A model generated the notes under the pieces. The model saw only the letters and a program-made list of their open reading frames with translations. It had not been told where the DNA came from and searched no databases. DNA of 64,000 bases from Micromonospora purpureochromogenes (GTDB lineage Bacteria > Actinomycetota > Actinomycetes > Mycobacteriales > Micromonosporaceae). Where the stretch lies: contig NZ_LT607410.1 in the NCBI RefSeq assembly GCF_900091515.1, positions 6,610,135 to 6,674,134 of the forward strand. Reading direction: 5' to 3'. Shown here piece after piece: positions 50,077 to 59,214 of the stretch; within the stretch, counting starts at the first letter, position 1, and each line of letters opens with the position of its first letter. The position numbers and the translations under genes were made by a program.

Positions 50077-50544
50077 ATGGTCCTTTCCGAGTTCGCCGGG
50101 TCCTGGGTGGGCAGCAACGGCTTCCGGCTGATGCCCGATCATCTGCTCGCCGAGTTTCCCGCCACGATGACCGTGGCGACGGCCGCCGGCGGACACCTCA
50201 CCTCGATCGCCTACTCCTGGCGGCACCCGGACGACGGACACCAGAACGGCCTGCTCCTCATCGCCGCTGCCGGCGAGGACGGCTCACTCACGGCCGTGTG
50301 GGGCGACTCCTGGCATCAGAAGCCGGTGCCGATGTCGCGCTGCCCGGCGGGCCGGGGGGCGGGCGACACGTTCCAGTTCGAGGGCGACTACGGCGGCGGT
50401 TGGCGCTGACGGATCGTGTTCGACGCCGCCGACACCGCGACCCTGCGAATGCGGATGGACAACGTGATCCCCGCCGACCAGGCCACGGCCGCGATGGCCG
50501 CCGGGCCGTACCCGGTGATGGTCATGGAGGTACGCCGCGCCTGA
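50077..50544 (+). pseudogene. DUF1579/lipocalin-like gene broken by a TGA nonsense codon
   Basis: From ATG 50077 the frame reads VLSEFAGSWVGSNGFRLMPD to GGGWR, then TGA at 50407-50409, then continues in the same frame RIVFDAADTATLRMRMDN to MVMEVRRA and a TGA at 50542-50544. The two halves form one 155-residue beta-barrel-like protein, and the expected residue at the stop is Trp (a W-R-W-R run), so a single TGG to TGA change explains it. Without read-through the product is 110 residues and lacks the last strands. Homologues are of unknown function. Confidence 0.72.
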
Positions 50545-50562
50545 CCGGGCGCGGTGCGGGGT

Positions 50563-51309
50563 TCAGAGGACGTGGGTGGCCCTTTCGGTGGCGAGCCGGT
50601 CGGCGTCCACGGTGCGGTGAATGAGCACGGACGCGCCGACCGACAGCGGGGCGAGCAGCCACTTCAGCGGTTGCTCGTGCTCGCCCGCGTCGACCAGGAG
50701 GCGGTCGCCCGCCCGCAGGCCGAGCTGGGCGGCGACCTCGTGCGCCAGCGCGCCCCACTCGCCATAGCTGGTGCCGTCCGGGGTGGCCGGGTCGGCGGGA
50801 TGGATGGCGCGGTGGTCGGGCGGGGTGGCCGGGTGCCGGAGCACCTCGGCCGACCAGTCCAGCCAGCCCACCGGCACGTCGGTCAGCGACCCCGGCCCGG
50901 TGCCGACCAGGTAGCGGTGCGTCCCGTCGGGCACGTCCTCCAGCCAGTCGTCCAGCCGCCCCGGGGTCACGAACACCGCGTCGTACGGGCGGTCGCCGCC
51001 CGGCTCGAGCACCGGCAGCCCTGCGGTGGCCCGCGGCCGGAACGACACCGCCAGCCCGACCGACCAGGCCCCGAGCAGCACCGCGGCGGTACGCCAGTGC
51101 GGCGGCAGCAGCACCGCCACCCGGCTGCCCGGGCCCAGCCCGCAGCCGTCGCGCAGCAGCCCGGCGCAGCGCGCCGCCCAGCCGCCGAGCTGGTGCGCGG
51201 TCAGCGCGGTCCGTTCGCCGGTCGCCCCGTCCAGGTACGTCAGCAGCGGCGGGCCGCCGCCGTCCGCCGCAGCCCGCCCCCACACGACCGGGTCCTGGAC
51301 GGTGTCCAT
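50563..51309 (-). CDS. TIGR03089 family protein (acyl-CoA synthetase-like fragment)
   Basis: The 248-residue protein resembles the N-terminal part of AMP-binding enzymes: LTYLDGATGERTALTAHQLGGW (interrupted by its strand break) and LGPGSRVAVLLPPHWRTAA. It lacks the P-loop TSGTTG and the C-terminal lid, as expected for TIGR03089, an actinobacterial family of uncertain function. It is alone and divergent from the next gene. Confidence 0.85.
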   Translation of the reverse strand: MDTVQDPVVWGRAAADGGGPPLLTYLDGATGERTALTAHQLGGWAARCAGLLRDGCGLGPGSRVAVLLPPHWRTAAVLLGAWSVGLAVSFRPRATAGLPVLEPGGDRPYDAVFVTPGRLDDWLEDVPDGTHRYLVGTGPGSLTDVPVGWLDWSAEVLRHPATPPDHRAIHPADPATPDGTSYGEWGALAHEVAAQLGLRAGDRLLVDAGEHEQPLKWLLAPLSVGASVLIHRTVDADRLATERATHVL

Positions 51310-51442
51310 CGGGCGTCCTCCTCGTGACGACGACGCCTCACCCTACCGACCGAGCGGGACCAGCGAGAACGCCGACGGCGCCGGCCACCACGCCAGGCCG
51401 ACTACACTCGCGGCCACATCCGCTCTGGAACGGGGCAGTCGA

Positions 51443-52180
51443 ATGGGCGAACTGTTGTCGACAGTCGTGCAGCTCGTCAGCTCGTATTTCACCAGGATGC
51501 TGGACCGGCGGGCGGTGTCCCGGGACGCGAAGGTCGCCGCCGAACTGATGGCCGTCGTCCTGGCCCTCCAGGAGGTGTGCCTCACCGGACACCGGATCCT
51601 CGCCCTCGCCACCACGATCGTCTCGGGCACCGCGCGACCCGACGACGTGACGGAGTTCGCCGCCGCCCTCCGCCGGCAGTCCACGCTGGTGGACCAGCTC
51701 AGAAGCCGGATCGAGACCGCGCGCCCGCTGCTCGCCACCGTCGAGGTGGAGTTCGCCCTGAGCGTGGCGCCGTTCCTCGACGCGAAGTCGGGGCTCCTGA
51801 CCCGCTGGCAGCAGCAGGCGGCCACGAGTCAGTTCTCCACCACCACGCTGCTCTTCCTGCCCGCCGAGAGCGTCACCCGGGCCGTGGCGGCGAGCCGGCC
51901 CCGCCCCGACGCCACCTCGCTCGACCTGGACCGGACAGATTTCGTGCTGGTGGTGGCCGACGAGATGCGCAGCGTGCGCCGGCGGGAGGTACGGGACATC
52001 CGCACGGCCACCGACGCCGAGCGCGACCCGGTGCTGCGGGACATCGAACAGGCCCGGGCCAGGCTGGAGACCGCGACGCAGCTCTGCGCCGGGTTGCTCA
52101 CGGCGACTCGGGAGACCGTCGGGCCGGAGGCGTTCGCCGAGTTGCGGCGAAACCTGGCGGGTCGGGAGCTTCGCCGCTGA
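51443..52180 (+). CDS. Hypothetical helical protein
   Basis: The 245-residue product begins MGELLSTVVQLVSSYFTRMLDRR and is mostly alpha-helical with coiled-coil-like stretches (AAALRRQSTLVDQLRSRIETARPLL is one, split by a turn). There is no signal peptide or clear membrane helix. I do not recognise a family. The ATG 51443 is the first with no better rival. Its 3' end overlaps the convergent GNAT-like gene by 83 bases, unusually far. Confidence 0.65.
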   Translation: MGELLSTVVQLVSSYFTRMLDRRAVSRDAKVAAELMAVVLALQEVCLTGHRILALATTIVSGTARPDDVTEFAAALRRQSTLVDQLRSRIETARPLLATVEVEFALSVAPFLDAKSGLLTRWQQQAATSQFSTTTLLFLPAESVTRAVAASRPRPDATSLDLDRTDFVLVVADEMRSVRRREVRDIRTATDAERDPVLRDIEQARARLETATQLCAGLLTATRETVGPEAFAELRRNLAGRELRR

Positions 52181-53264
52181 GCCCACCCGACCGGCGCAGC
52201 TCCGGGTCCCGGGGATAGCCGCCGTACCTGGCCAGCGCGTACGAGCCGACGCCCGTGGCCAGGACGCTGAGCGAGGCCATGCCGAGTTCCCGGCTGAGTT
52301 CCTCGGTGTTGAACATGAGTCGTTGGAACAGCCCGGTGCCCCTTGCCTGGTCGGTGAGGCGGATCTCGTCGAGCGACGCGCGCCGCTCCGGGAAGGAGAA
52401 CCGCATTCCGAGCAGGGCGTGCACGGTGCCGGCCGGCGCGATCCGCAGGTCGACGGCACAGCCGCCGTCGGGGTAGAGCGAGACCTCGAACCGCGCCTCC
52501 GGCAGACCCGCCGACATCAGCTCGCGGAACCGGCGCGGCGGAATCGGCACCCAGCGCCGCCACGACGCGATGAACTCCTCGTCCGCCCGAGCCACCGTCA
52601 TCACCGGCTCCATCGCCGTCAGGTCGGCGATCGTGATGGCGTCGATCTCGGCCCGGAGATCCCGCGCCGGGGGTGGCGCCGGGTGGAGCAGTCGTACCCC
52701 GCCGGCCTCCGCCAGCAGCCCGTCCCAGTCCCGGTCGGGTCGGAACCGCCCGAGGCAGAAGTCGTCGCCCAGTTTGGCGGCGAGGTGCTGCCACCAGGCC
52801 GCCGCGCGTACCGGCCGCAGCCCGAACCGCATGGCGCCCACGATGAAGCAGCGGTGCAGCACGAGGGTGGCGCTGACGGCATCCACGTCGACCATCGGCC
52901 CGTCCATGGCGCGCGCCGCGCCGACGGCGTTCCGTTCCATCTCCGTGTACGCGACGAGCGGCGGCGCGTCCGCGATCCGTACCGGGATGACGCTGTCGAG
53001 CTGGGCGGCGGGGTCGACCGGTGCCCACACCACGTCGTCGTTCAGGACGATCAGTGGCAGCAGCGCCTCGTCCTGCCGCACCACCAGCTCCAAGGCCGGA
53101 TCTCCGCGCGGGGAGAAGATTTGTGAAGCGCGGAGAACGGAGTCCGGGTGCAGCCGTACGGCGTCGGCGATGGCCGGCACGGCCACGCGCAGCTCGGGAC
53201 CGTCGGGCCGAACCTGGAGCGCCGGCAGGGTGCGCAGTGCGCTGACGAGTTCACCGCTGTCCAT
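52098..53264 (-). CDS. GNAT-like acetyltransferase-domain protein
   Basis: The 388-residue protein has a large N-terminal region of unknown type and a GNAT-like C-terminus (about 270-355): LDEIRLTDQARGTGLFQRLMF resembles the acetyl-CoA loop, followed by ELGMASLSVLATGVGSYALARYGGYPRDP, in pieces. The last 30 residues (RRSGGLSGEAPDPPG onward) are encoded antisense to the neighbouring gene and look unstructured, so the true end of the conserved protein is near 52180. ATG 53264 is preferred over a TTG two codons upstream. Confidence 0.7.
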   Translation of the reverse strand: MDSGELVSALRTLPALQVRPDGPELRVAVPAIADAVRLHPDSVLRASQIFSPRGDPALELVVRQDEALLPLIVLNDDVVWAPVDPAAQLDSVIPVRIADAPPLVAYTEMERNAVGAARAMDGPMVDVDAVSATLVLHRCFIVGAMRFGLRPVRAAAWWQHLAAKLGDDFCLGRFRPDRDWDGLLAEAGGVRLLHPAPPPARDLRAEIDAITIADLTAMEPVMTVARADEEFIASWRRWVPIPPRRFRELMSAGLPEARFEVSLYPDGGCAVDLRIAPAGTVHALLGMRFSFPERRASLDEIRLTDQARGTGLFQRLMFNTEELSRELGMASLSVLATGVGSYALARYGGYPRDPELRRSGGLSGEAPDPPGFAATRRTPPARRSPESP

Positions 53265-53303
53265 GCGCAACTGTATCGGGACATCGACCCGCGAGGATGC
53301 CCC

Positions 53304-54218
53304 TCAGGGCGCGGGCAGCTCCGGGCCGCCCTCGAGCAGCGGGGCGAGCAGGTCGCCCTGCTTCTCCACCCGCTTGAGCACCTCGGTCGCCGTGTACGGC
53401 TTCGTCGCCGGTCGCTTCCCGGCCGCCCCGGCCTCCACCTCGTCCCAGGTCAGCGGCGTCGACGCCGACGGCACCGACTGGGCGCGCAGCGAGTACGGCG
53501 CCACCGTCGTCTTCGCCGCGTTGTTCTGGCTCCAGTCGATGAAGACCTTCCCCGGCCGCAGGTTCTTCGCCATCTTCGACACGATCAGCTTGGGGTGCGC
53601 CTTCTCCAGTTCCTGTGCGATGCGACGCGCATAGGCGGACACGTCATCGGCGGACTGGGTGCCGCGTATAGGGCAGCAGAGCTGCATGCCCTTCTTGCCC
53701 GACGTCTTGGGATAGGACTCCACCCCGTCGCCGGCCAGCCGATCCCGCATCAGCAGCGCCACCTGGCAGCACTGCCGCAGCGCCGCCGGCGCGCCCGGGT
53801 CCAGGTCGACCACCATCATGTCCGGGTGCTCGCCGACCTTCCACTGCGGCGTGTGCAGCTCCAGCGCGGCGAGGTTGGCCAGCCAGACCAGGGTGGGCAG
53901 ATCGTCGGCGACCACGTAGTCGATGGTCTCCCGTCCCTTGCTCGACCCCGGGGCGGGCAGGGTCTCGGTGCGTACCCAGTCGGGGGTCGCGGCCGGGGCG
54001 TTCTTCTCGAAGAACGAGCCGCCGGTGACCCCGTTGGGGAAGCGGATCCGGGTCAGCGCGCGGTCGGCCAGGTGCGGCAGCAGGACCGGGGCGACCCGGG
54101 TGTAGTAGTCGATCACCTCGCCCTTGGTGAACCCGGCCTCGGGATAGAGCACCTTGTCCAGGTTGGACAGCTCCAGCGTCCGCCCCTCGACCTCGACCCG
54201 GAACCGCTCAGCCGGCAT
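53304..54218 (-). CDS. ligD-pol: NHEJ DNA polymerase (LigD polymerase domain)
   Basis: The 304-residue archaeo-eukaryotic primase-type polymerase has LSNLDKVLYPEAGFTKGEVIDYY, in parts, MVVDLDPG (metal-binding Asp pair), TSGKKGMQL and FIDWSQN. This is a stand-alone LigD polymerase; it fills gaps with preference for ribonucleotides. ATG 54218 lies inside the 3' end of the ligase gene (11-base overlap), so the two are coupled. Confidence 0.93.
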   Translation of the reverse strand: MPAERFRVEVEGRTLELSNLDKVLYPEAGFTKGEVIDYYTRVAPVLLPHLADRALTRIRFPNGVTGGSFFEKNAPAATPDWVRTETLPAPGSSKGRETIDYVVADDLPTLVWLANLAALELHTPQWKVGEHPDMMVVDLDPGAPAALRQCCQVALLMRDRLAGDGVESYPKTSGKKGMQLCCPIRGTQSADDVSAYARRIAQELEKAHPKLIVSKMAKNLRPGKVFIDWSQNNAAKTTVAPYSLRAQSVPSASTPLTWDEVEAGAAGKRPATKPYTATEVLKRVEKQGDLLAPLLEGGPELPAP

Positions 54219-55149
54219 CGTCGACCTCCTCCGCTGGCTTGTCCGGCCGCAGCCGCAGCACCCGGGGGAACCGCAGCCGCCCGTCGGGCGTGCGCTGGCC
54301 GTACTTGACCTCCACCACGACCCAAGGTGTTACCCAGATCGCGCCCCGGGCATCCTCGCGTGGCACGTCACCGGAGAACGGCGACGCCGCCGCGCGCAGC
54401 GGCTCCAGCTCGCGCAGCAGCTCCCGCTCCAGCGCCGCGCCGATCCCGCCGCCGACCCGGCCCCGGTAGATGAGCCGCCCGTCCGGCCCGGGCACCCCCA
54501 CCAGCAGCCCGCCGATCTTCCGCGCGCCGGGCCGCCAGCCGCCGATCACGAAGTCGCCGGTCACCTCCAGCTTGACCTTGAGCCAGTCGGGCGAGCGCAC
54601 GCCGGCCCGGTAGACCGAGTCGACCCGCTTGGCCATCACCCCCTCCAGCCCGTGCTCGCCGGCCGCCTCGTAGGTGGCCGCGCCGTCGGCGAAGCCCGGG
54701 GGCACCGCCCACCGGGCCGCGCCGAGCCCGAGCGCCTCCAGGGCCGCCCGCCGCTCCCGGTAGGAGCGTCCGGTCAGGTCCTCGCCGCACAGCCGGAGCA
54801 GGTCGAAGATCATGTACGTCACCGGGGCCGCCGCCGCGAGCCGGGCCGCCTTCGCCGGGTCCCGGACGTGCATCCGCTCGGCCAGTGCGGTGAACGAGGG
54901 CTGCCCGGTCTGGTTGAGCAGCACCACCTCGCCGTCGAGCAGCGCGTCGTCGACCTGCTCGGCCAGGGTGATCAACTCGGGGTACGCGGCGGTGATCTCC
55001 ACGCCGCTGCGGGCGTACATGTGCTGCCGGCCGCCGGTGATGTCGGCCAGCGCCCGGACGCCGTCCCACTTGAACTCGTACGCCCAGCCGTCACCCACCG
55101 GGAGCGGCCCGGTCATCGCGAGCATCGGCTTCAGCGGCGCGCCGGGCAC
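54208..55149 (-). CDS. ligD-lig: NHEJ ATP-dependent DNA ligase (LigD ligase domain)
   Basis: The 313-residue protein has the nucleotidyltransferase motif I EFKWDGVRA with the catalytic Lys, motif III YMIFDLLRL, motif IV LEGVMAKRVDS and motif V DWLKVKLE, then an OB-fold region. It seals breaks brought together by Ku. Start is GTG 55149. No phosphoesterase (PE) nuclease domain is present in this or the polymerase protein. It is divergent from ku, 86 bases apart. Confidence 0.93.
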   Translation of the reverse strand: MPGAPLKPMLAMTGPLPVGDGWAYEFKWDGVRALADITGGRQHMYARSGVEITAAYPELITLAEQVDDALLDGEVVLLNQTGQPSFTALAERMHVRDPAKAARLAAAAPVTYMIFDLLRLCGEDLTGRSYRERRAALEALGLGAARWAVPPGFADGAATYEAAGEHGLEGVMAKRVDSVYRAGVRSPDWLKVKLEVTGDFVIGGWRPGARKIGGLLVGVPGPDGRLIYRGRVGGGIGAALERELLRELEPLRAAASPFSGDVPREDARGAIWVTPWVVVEVKYGQRTPDGRLRFPRVLRLRPDKPAEEVDDAG

Positions 55150-55235
55150 CTTTCGACTGTAGTTGGGCAGCGAAGAGCGTGCGCCCCGTTCGATCGTTTG
55201 GGATCCTTGGGCAGAACCGGGGAGAGGAGCGCGGC

Positions 55236-56258
55236 ATGCGGGCGATCTGGAAGGGGGCTGTGTCCTTCGGGCTGGTGTCGATCGGGGTGAAGCTCTACTC
55301 GGCCACCGAGGAGAAGGACATCCGATTCCACCAGGTGCACCGGGCCGACGGCGGCCGGATCCGCTACAAGCGCACCTGCCAGGTCTGCGGCGAGGAGGTC
55401 ACCTACGACGACATCGCCAAGGGCTACGACCTCGGCGGCGGCGAGATGGTGATCCTGACCGACGAGGACTTCGCGGAACTGCCGCTGACCAGCTCGCGCG
55501 CGATCGACGTGCTGGAGTTCGTCCCCGCCGAGCAGGTCGACCCGATCCTCTACAACAAGGCGTACTTCCTGGAGCCGGAGGGCTCGGCGACCAAGCCGTA
55601 CGTGCTGCTGCGGGACGCGCTCGCCGACTCGGAGCGGGTGGCGATCGTCAAGGTGGCGCTGCGCCAGCGCGAGCAGTTGGCCACCCTGCGGGTCCGCGAG
55701 GGCGTGCTGCTGCTCAACACGATGCTCTGGCCCGACGAGGTGCGTACCCCCGACTTCGGCTTCCTGGACGAGGACCTGAAGGTCCGTCCCCCGGAGCTGG
55801 CGATGGCCAGCTCCCTGATCGACTCGATGGCCGGCACGTTCGAGCCGGACGCCTTCACCGACGACTACCGGGCGGCGTTGCAGGAGGTCATCGACGCCAA
55901 GGTCGAGGGGCGCGAGGTGGTGCAGCCGGAGGAGGTAGAGGCCGCGCCGGCCGCCGCGGTGGACCTGATGGCGGCGCTGAAGGCCTCGGTCGAGCGGGCC
56001 CGGTCCGCCCGGGGCGAGCAGCCAGCCGCTGGCGCGGGTGAGCCGACGCCGATCTCGTCGGCCCGTTCCGCGCAGCAGGCGGCGAAGGCGGCGAAGAAGG
56101 CGGCCCCGGCGAAGAAGGCGGCGGAGAAGAAGGCCGCCGCCAAGAAGGCCGAGCCGGCGAAGAAGGCCGCCGCCAAGAAGACCGCCGAGAAGAAGGCCGC
56201 CAAGGCGCCGGCGAAGAAGGCCGCAGCGAAGAAGGCCGCGCCCCGCAAGACCGCCTGA
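55236..56258 (+). CDS. ku: Ku protein with lysine-rich C-terminal tail
   Basis: The 340-residue protein begins MRAIWKGAVSFGLVSIGVKLY, the bacterial Ku start (only its first part is quoted), and has the core to about residue 255. The last 70 residues are AKKAA-type repeats encoded by many copies of AAGAAGGCC; such tails in bacterial Ku bind DNA and modulate end threading. ATG 55236 follows GGGGAGAGGAG. It is divergent from the two LigD genes. Confidence 0.94.
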   Translation: MRAIWKGAVSFGLVSIGVKLYSATEEKDIRFHQVHRADGGRIRYKRTCQVCGEEVTYDDIAKGYDLGGGEMVILTDEDFAELPLTSSRAIDVLEFVPAEQVDPILYNKAYFLEPEGSATKPYVLLRDALADSERVAIVKVALRQREQLATLRVREGVLLLNTMLWPDEVRTPDFGFLDEDLKVRPPELAMASSLIDSMAGTFEPDAFTDDYRAALQEVIDAKVEGREVVQPEEVEAAPAAAVDLMAALKASVERARSARGEQPAAGAGEPTPISSARSAQQAAKAAKKAAPAKKAAEKKAAAKKAEPAKKAAAKKTAEKKAAKAPAKKAAAKKAAPRKTA

Positions 56259-56263
56259 ACGCC

Positions 56264-56294
56264 GGGGTCTCCGCCGTCGTACGCCGGAGACCCC
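56264..56294 (+). terminator. Terminator after ku
   Basis: Arms GGGGTCTCCG (56264-56273) and CGGAGACCCC (56285-56294) lie six bases beyond the ku stop, before the convergent PPOX gene. Confidence 0.6.
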
Positions 56295-56303
56295 GCCGGC
56301 GGG

Positions 56304-56696
56304 TCAGCCGCGGCCGAGCTTCTGGGTGGGGGTGATCCGGACGATCACCCGCTCCTCGCCCGGCTGCCGGAACGGGTAGGTGTCCTGCCCGAGGTACTTC
56401 TTGGCCATCCGGTCGATGTGCTCGTCGGCGCCCTCGGTGATCAGCTCGGCGGTGCCCTTCACCCAGAGGGTGCGGAAGTCGTCGGCCTTGTCCACCACCG
56501 AGACCGCCACCACCGGGTTGCGCTCGATGTTGGTGTACTTCTGCCGCCCCCGGGCGGTGTTGAACACGATGTGCTCGCCGTCGGTGTCCACCCACACCGG
56601 GGTGACGTGCGGGGTGCCGTCGGCTTCGACGGTGGCCACGTGGGCCAGCTGGGGCTCGGAGAGCAGGGCCAGGTCTTCGTCGGTGAGGATCGCCAT
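56304..56696 (-). CDS. PPOX-class F420-dependent oxidoreductase
   Basis: The 130-residue split-barrel protein has LSEPQLAHVATVEADGTPHVTPVWV and FNTARGRQKYTNIERNP, in parts, typical of actinobacterial F420/FMN-binding PPOX proteins. ATG 56696 begins MAILTDEDL. The substrate is unknown. It is convergent with ku and divergent from the FKBP gene. Confidence 0.87.
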   Translation of the reverse strand: MAILTDEDLALLSEPQLAHVATVEADGTPHVTPVWVDTDGEHIVFNTARGRQKYTNIERNPVVAVSVVDKADDFRTLWVKGTAELITEGADEHIDRMAKKYLGQDTYPFRQPGEERVIVRITPTQKLGRG

Positions 56697-56878
56697 GGTC
56701 AAGAACCTACCGCCGGAAGCGCTCCGGCACCCGGACGAACCGGGATGACGGGGAGGCGCGGGACGGCGGGTGGGAGAGCGGGCGGGCGACGGGACACCGG
56801 CGGCATCGATCCGGGTACCGTGTGCGCTGGCCGCGGGTCGTCGGGCCGGTCCACCCACACCAGCAGGGAGTCGAGGAC

Positions 56879-57520
56879 GTGAGCGAGCGTACGCAGAACC
56901 GGTCGGCGGGCCAGGGCCCGGAGACGAAGGCGCAGCGGCGGCTGGCCGCCCAGCTCGCGGCGCAGAAGGCCGCCGAGGCGAAGAAGCGCCGGCAGGCCTG
57001 GCTGGGGGCGCTCGCCGGCCTCGCGGTGATCGCGGTGATCGTCGGCGTCTTCGTGGTGACCCGGGGCGGTGACGACGACGCCGCGAAGCCGGCCGCGTCG
57101 CCCGCCGGCTGCCCGGGCGGCTTCCCGACCCTGCCCGACGGCGCCGACCGGGCACTCTGCACCAAGCCGCCGGCCGGCAAGGGCGAGGGCGAGCTCAGCG
57201 GCCTGAAGGCCACCCCGCTGATCCGGGGCACCGGCGCCGCCGCCCAGAGCGGCCAGCAGATCACCGTGAACTACGTCGGGGTGTCGTACCGGACGGGCGA
57301 GGAGTTCGACGCCTCCTGGAAGCGCTCGGAGCCGTTCTCCTTCATGCTCGGCCAGGGCAACGTGATCCCGGGCTGGGACCAGGGCCTGCAGGGGCAGACC
57401 GTGGGCAGCCGGGTGCAGCTCGACATCCCGGCCGACCTCGCGTACGGCGACAAGCCGCAGCGCCCGGGCGCGCCGTCCGGCCCGCTGCGCTTCATCGTCG
57501 ACGTGCTGGCGGTGCAGTAG
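56879..57520 (+). CDS. Membrane-anchored FKBP-type peptidyl-prolyl isomerase
   Basis: The 213-residue protein has an Ala/Lys/Arg-rich cytoplasmic coiled-coil N-terminus, one membrane helix (about 41-61) and an extracytoplasmic FKBP domain (about 110-213) with VNYVGVSYRTGEEFDASW, GNVIPGWDQGLQG and DLAYGD. It should assist folding of exported proteins. GTG 56879 follows GGAGTCGAGGAC. Confidence 0.92.
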   Translation: MSERTQNRSAGQGPETKAQRRLAAQLAAQKAAEAKKRRQAWLGALAGLAVIAVIVGVFVVTRGGDDDAAKPAASPAGCPGGFPTLPDGADRALCTKPPAGKGEGELSGLKATPLIRGTGAAAQSGQQITVNYVGVSYRTGEEFDASWKRSEPFSFMLGQGNVIPGWDQGLQGQTVGSRVQLDIPADLAYGDKPQRPGAPSGPLRFIVDVLAVQ

Positions 57521-57624
57521 CCCACAGAGGTCTTCCCGGCTGTCACCTACGCGCAGTAGGTTCGGGGTCACCGTGGGCGGTCCACACCGCCGCACGGTGA
57601 CCCCTCACCATCGTGGAGGTACGC

Positions 57625-58488
57625 GTGCCGGCGCTGGACGACCCCGGGCGGACCGCCCGGCTCATGTGGACGCACTTCGAACCCGTCCACGCGGTCACCT
57701 ACTTCCATCCGCGCGCCCGCGCCGCGTACGAGGCGGTCGGGCTACGCGGCTACTGGCGGGGGTACTTCGCCGGCCGGGCCGCCCCGCTCGGGCCCACCGA
57801 GGCGGCCCCGGTGCTCGCCGCGTTCTTCAACTTCGCCCCGCCGATGGTGAGCCGGGCGCTGCCGGCGGTCTGGCGGCTCGCCACCCCGCAGGAGGCGCTG
57901 CGGGCCCGGCTGACCGGCGCCGTGCAGGCGCTCGCCGAGCTGACCTACGAGCTGCCCGAGTCCCACCTGGTCGAGGCCGCCGACCTGCTGGAGGAGGCGG
58001 CCGCGGCGGTGGAGCCTGCCGGCCGGGTGCTCGGCGCGGCCAACGCCGCCCTGCCGCGCGGTGAATACCCGCTGGCCCGGCTCTGGCAGGCCGCCACCAC
58101 GCTGCGCGAGCACCGGGGTGACGGGCACGTCGCCGCCCTGGTCGCCGCCGACCTCGATCCGGTGGAGACGCTGGCCTGGCGGGTCGCGGTGGACATGCCC
58201 CTGCAGAACCTGCTCGGCCGGGGCTGGTCCGAGGAGCAGTGGCAGGCGGCGCGGGGCCGGTTGGCCGAGCGCGGCTGGCTCGGCCCGGACGGCGAGCCGA
58301 CCGACGTCGGGCGGGCCCGGTTCCAGGCCGTCGAGGATGCCACCGACCTCGCCGCCGCCCGCCCCTGGCGCACCCTCGGGCCGGACCGCACCGACCGCCT
58401 GCGCGAACTGCTCGAACCGATGGCCCGCGCCTGCCACACGGTGATCCCGGAGAACAGCCCGATCGGCCTGCCCGCCCTGCAGGGCTGA
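57625..58488 (+). CDS. SCO6745/SalK-like helical protein
   Basis: The 287-residue protein has TARLMWTHFEPVHAVTYFHPRA near the start (split here by its loop), AFFNFAPPMVSRALPAVW, and a C-terminal winged-helix-like region (WQAARGRLAERGWLG). This is the SCO6745 family, annotated without firm function. GTG 57625 is taken for its GGAGGT site, rather than GTG 57613. The HAD gene starts 38 bases beyond. Confidence 0.82.
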   Translation: MPALDDPGRTARLMWTHFEPVHAVTYFHPRARAAYEAVGLRGYWRGYFAGRAAPLGPTEAAPVLAAFFNFAPPMVSRALPAVWRLATPQEALRARLTGAVQALAELTYELPESHLVEAADLLEEAAAAVEPAGRVLGAANAALPRGEYPLARLWQAATTLREHRGDGHVAALVAADLDPVETLAWRVAVDMPLQNLLGRGWSEEQWQAARGRLAERGWLGPDGEPTDVGRARFQAVEDATDLAAARPWRTLGPDRTDRLRELLEPMARACHTVIPENSPIGLPALQG

Positions 58489-58526
58489 CACCCCCGCCCC
58501 CGGCCCCGGTCGGGGAGGATGGGCGG

Positions 58527-59183
58527 GTGACGGTGGATGCGGTGGTGTTCGACCTCGACGGCGTGATCGTGGACTCCGAGCCGGTCTGGGAGGAGGTCCG
58601 GCGGGCGTACGTGGCGGCGCACGGCGGCACCTGGCAGCCGGACACCCAGCGCCGGCTGATGGGGATGAGCACCGGCGAGTGGGCCGACTACCTCAGCGGC
58701 GAGCTGGGCGTCGACCGCGACGCCGGGCAGGTGGCCACCGAGGTGGTCGAGGAGATGACCCGGCGGTACGCGCGGCACGTACCCCTGATCGACGACGCCG
58801 ACCGGGTCGTGCGCGGGGTGGCCGCGCGGTGGTCGCTGGGGCTGGCCAGCTCGTCGCCGACCCGGCTGATCGCCGCGGCGCTGACCGCCATGGACCTGAC
58901 CGACGCCTTCCGGGTGACGCTCTCCACCGAGGAGACCGCGCGGGGCAAGCCCGCGCCGGACGTCTACCTGGCCGTCGCCGACCGGCTCGGCGTCGACCCG
59001 ACCCGCTGCGTCGCGGTGGAGGACTCCTCCAACGGGGTACGCTCCGCGGCCGCCGCCGGCATGCGGGTGGTGGCGATCCCGCACGGGTCGTACCCGCTGG
59101 ACCCGGATGCGGCGGCCCTCGCCGCCGTGGTGCTGTCGTCGGTGCACGAGCTCACTCCGGACCTGGTGGCCGGGCTCGGCTGA
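58527..59183 (+). CDS. HAD-superfamily hydrolase (beta-phosphoglucomutase-like)
   Basis: The 218-residue protein has motif I VVFDLDGVIVDSEPVWE, motif II LASSSPTRLI, Lys in GKPAPDVYL and motif III AVEDSSNGVRSA, the GmhB/PGMB-like C1-capped group. It is a Mg-dependent phosphatase or phosphomutase. GTG 58527 follows GGGGAGGATGGG. Confidence 0.9.
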   Translation: MTVDAVVFDLDGVIVDSEPVWEEVRRAYVAAHGGTWQPDTQRRLMGMSTGEWADYLSGELGVDRDAGQVATEVVEEMTRRYARHVPLIDDADRVVRGVAARWSLGLASSSPTRLIAAALTAMDLTDAFRVTLSTEETARGKPAPDVYLAVADRLGVDPTRCVAVEDSSNGVRSAAAAGMRVVAIPHGSYPLDPDAAALAAVVLSSVHELTPDLVAGLG

Positions 59184-59214
59184 CCCGCCTCCGCCCGGCG
59201 CAGGCGGCCGGCCG

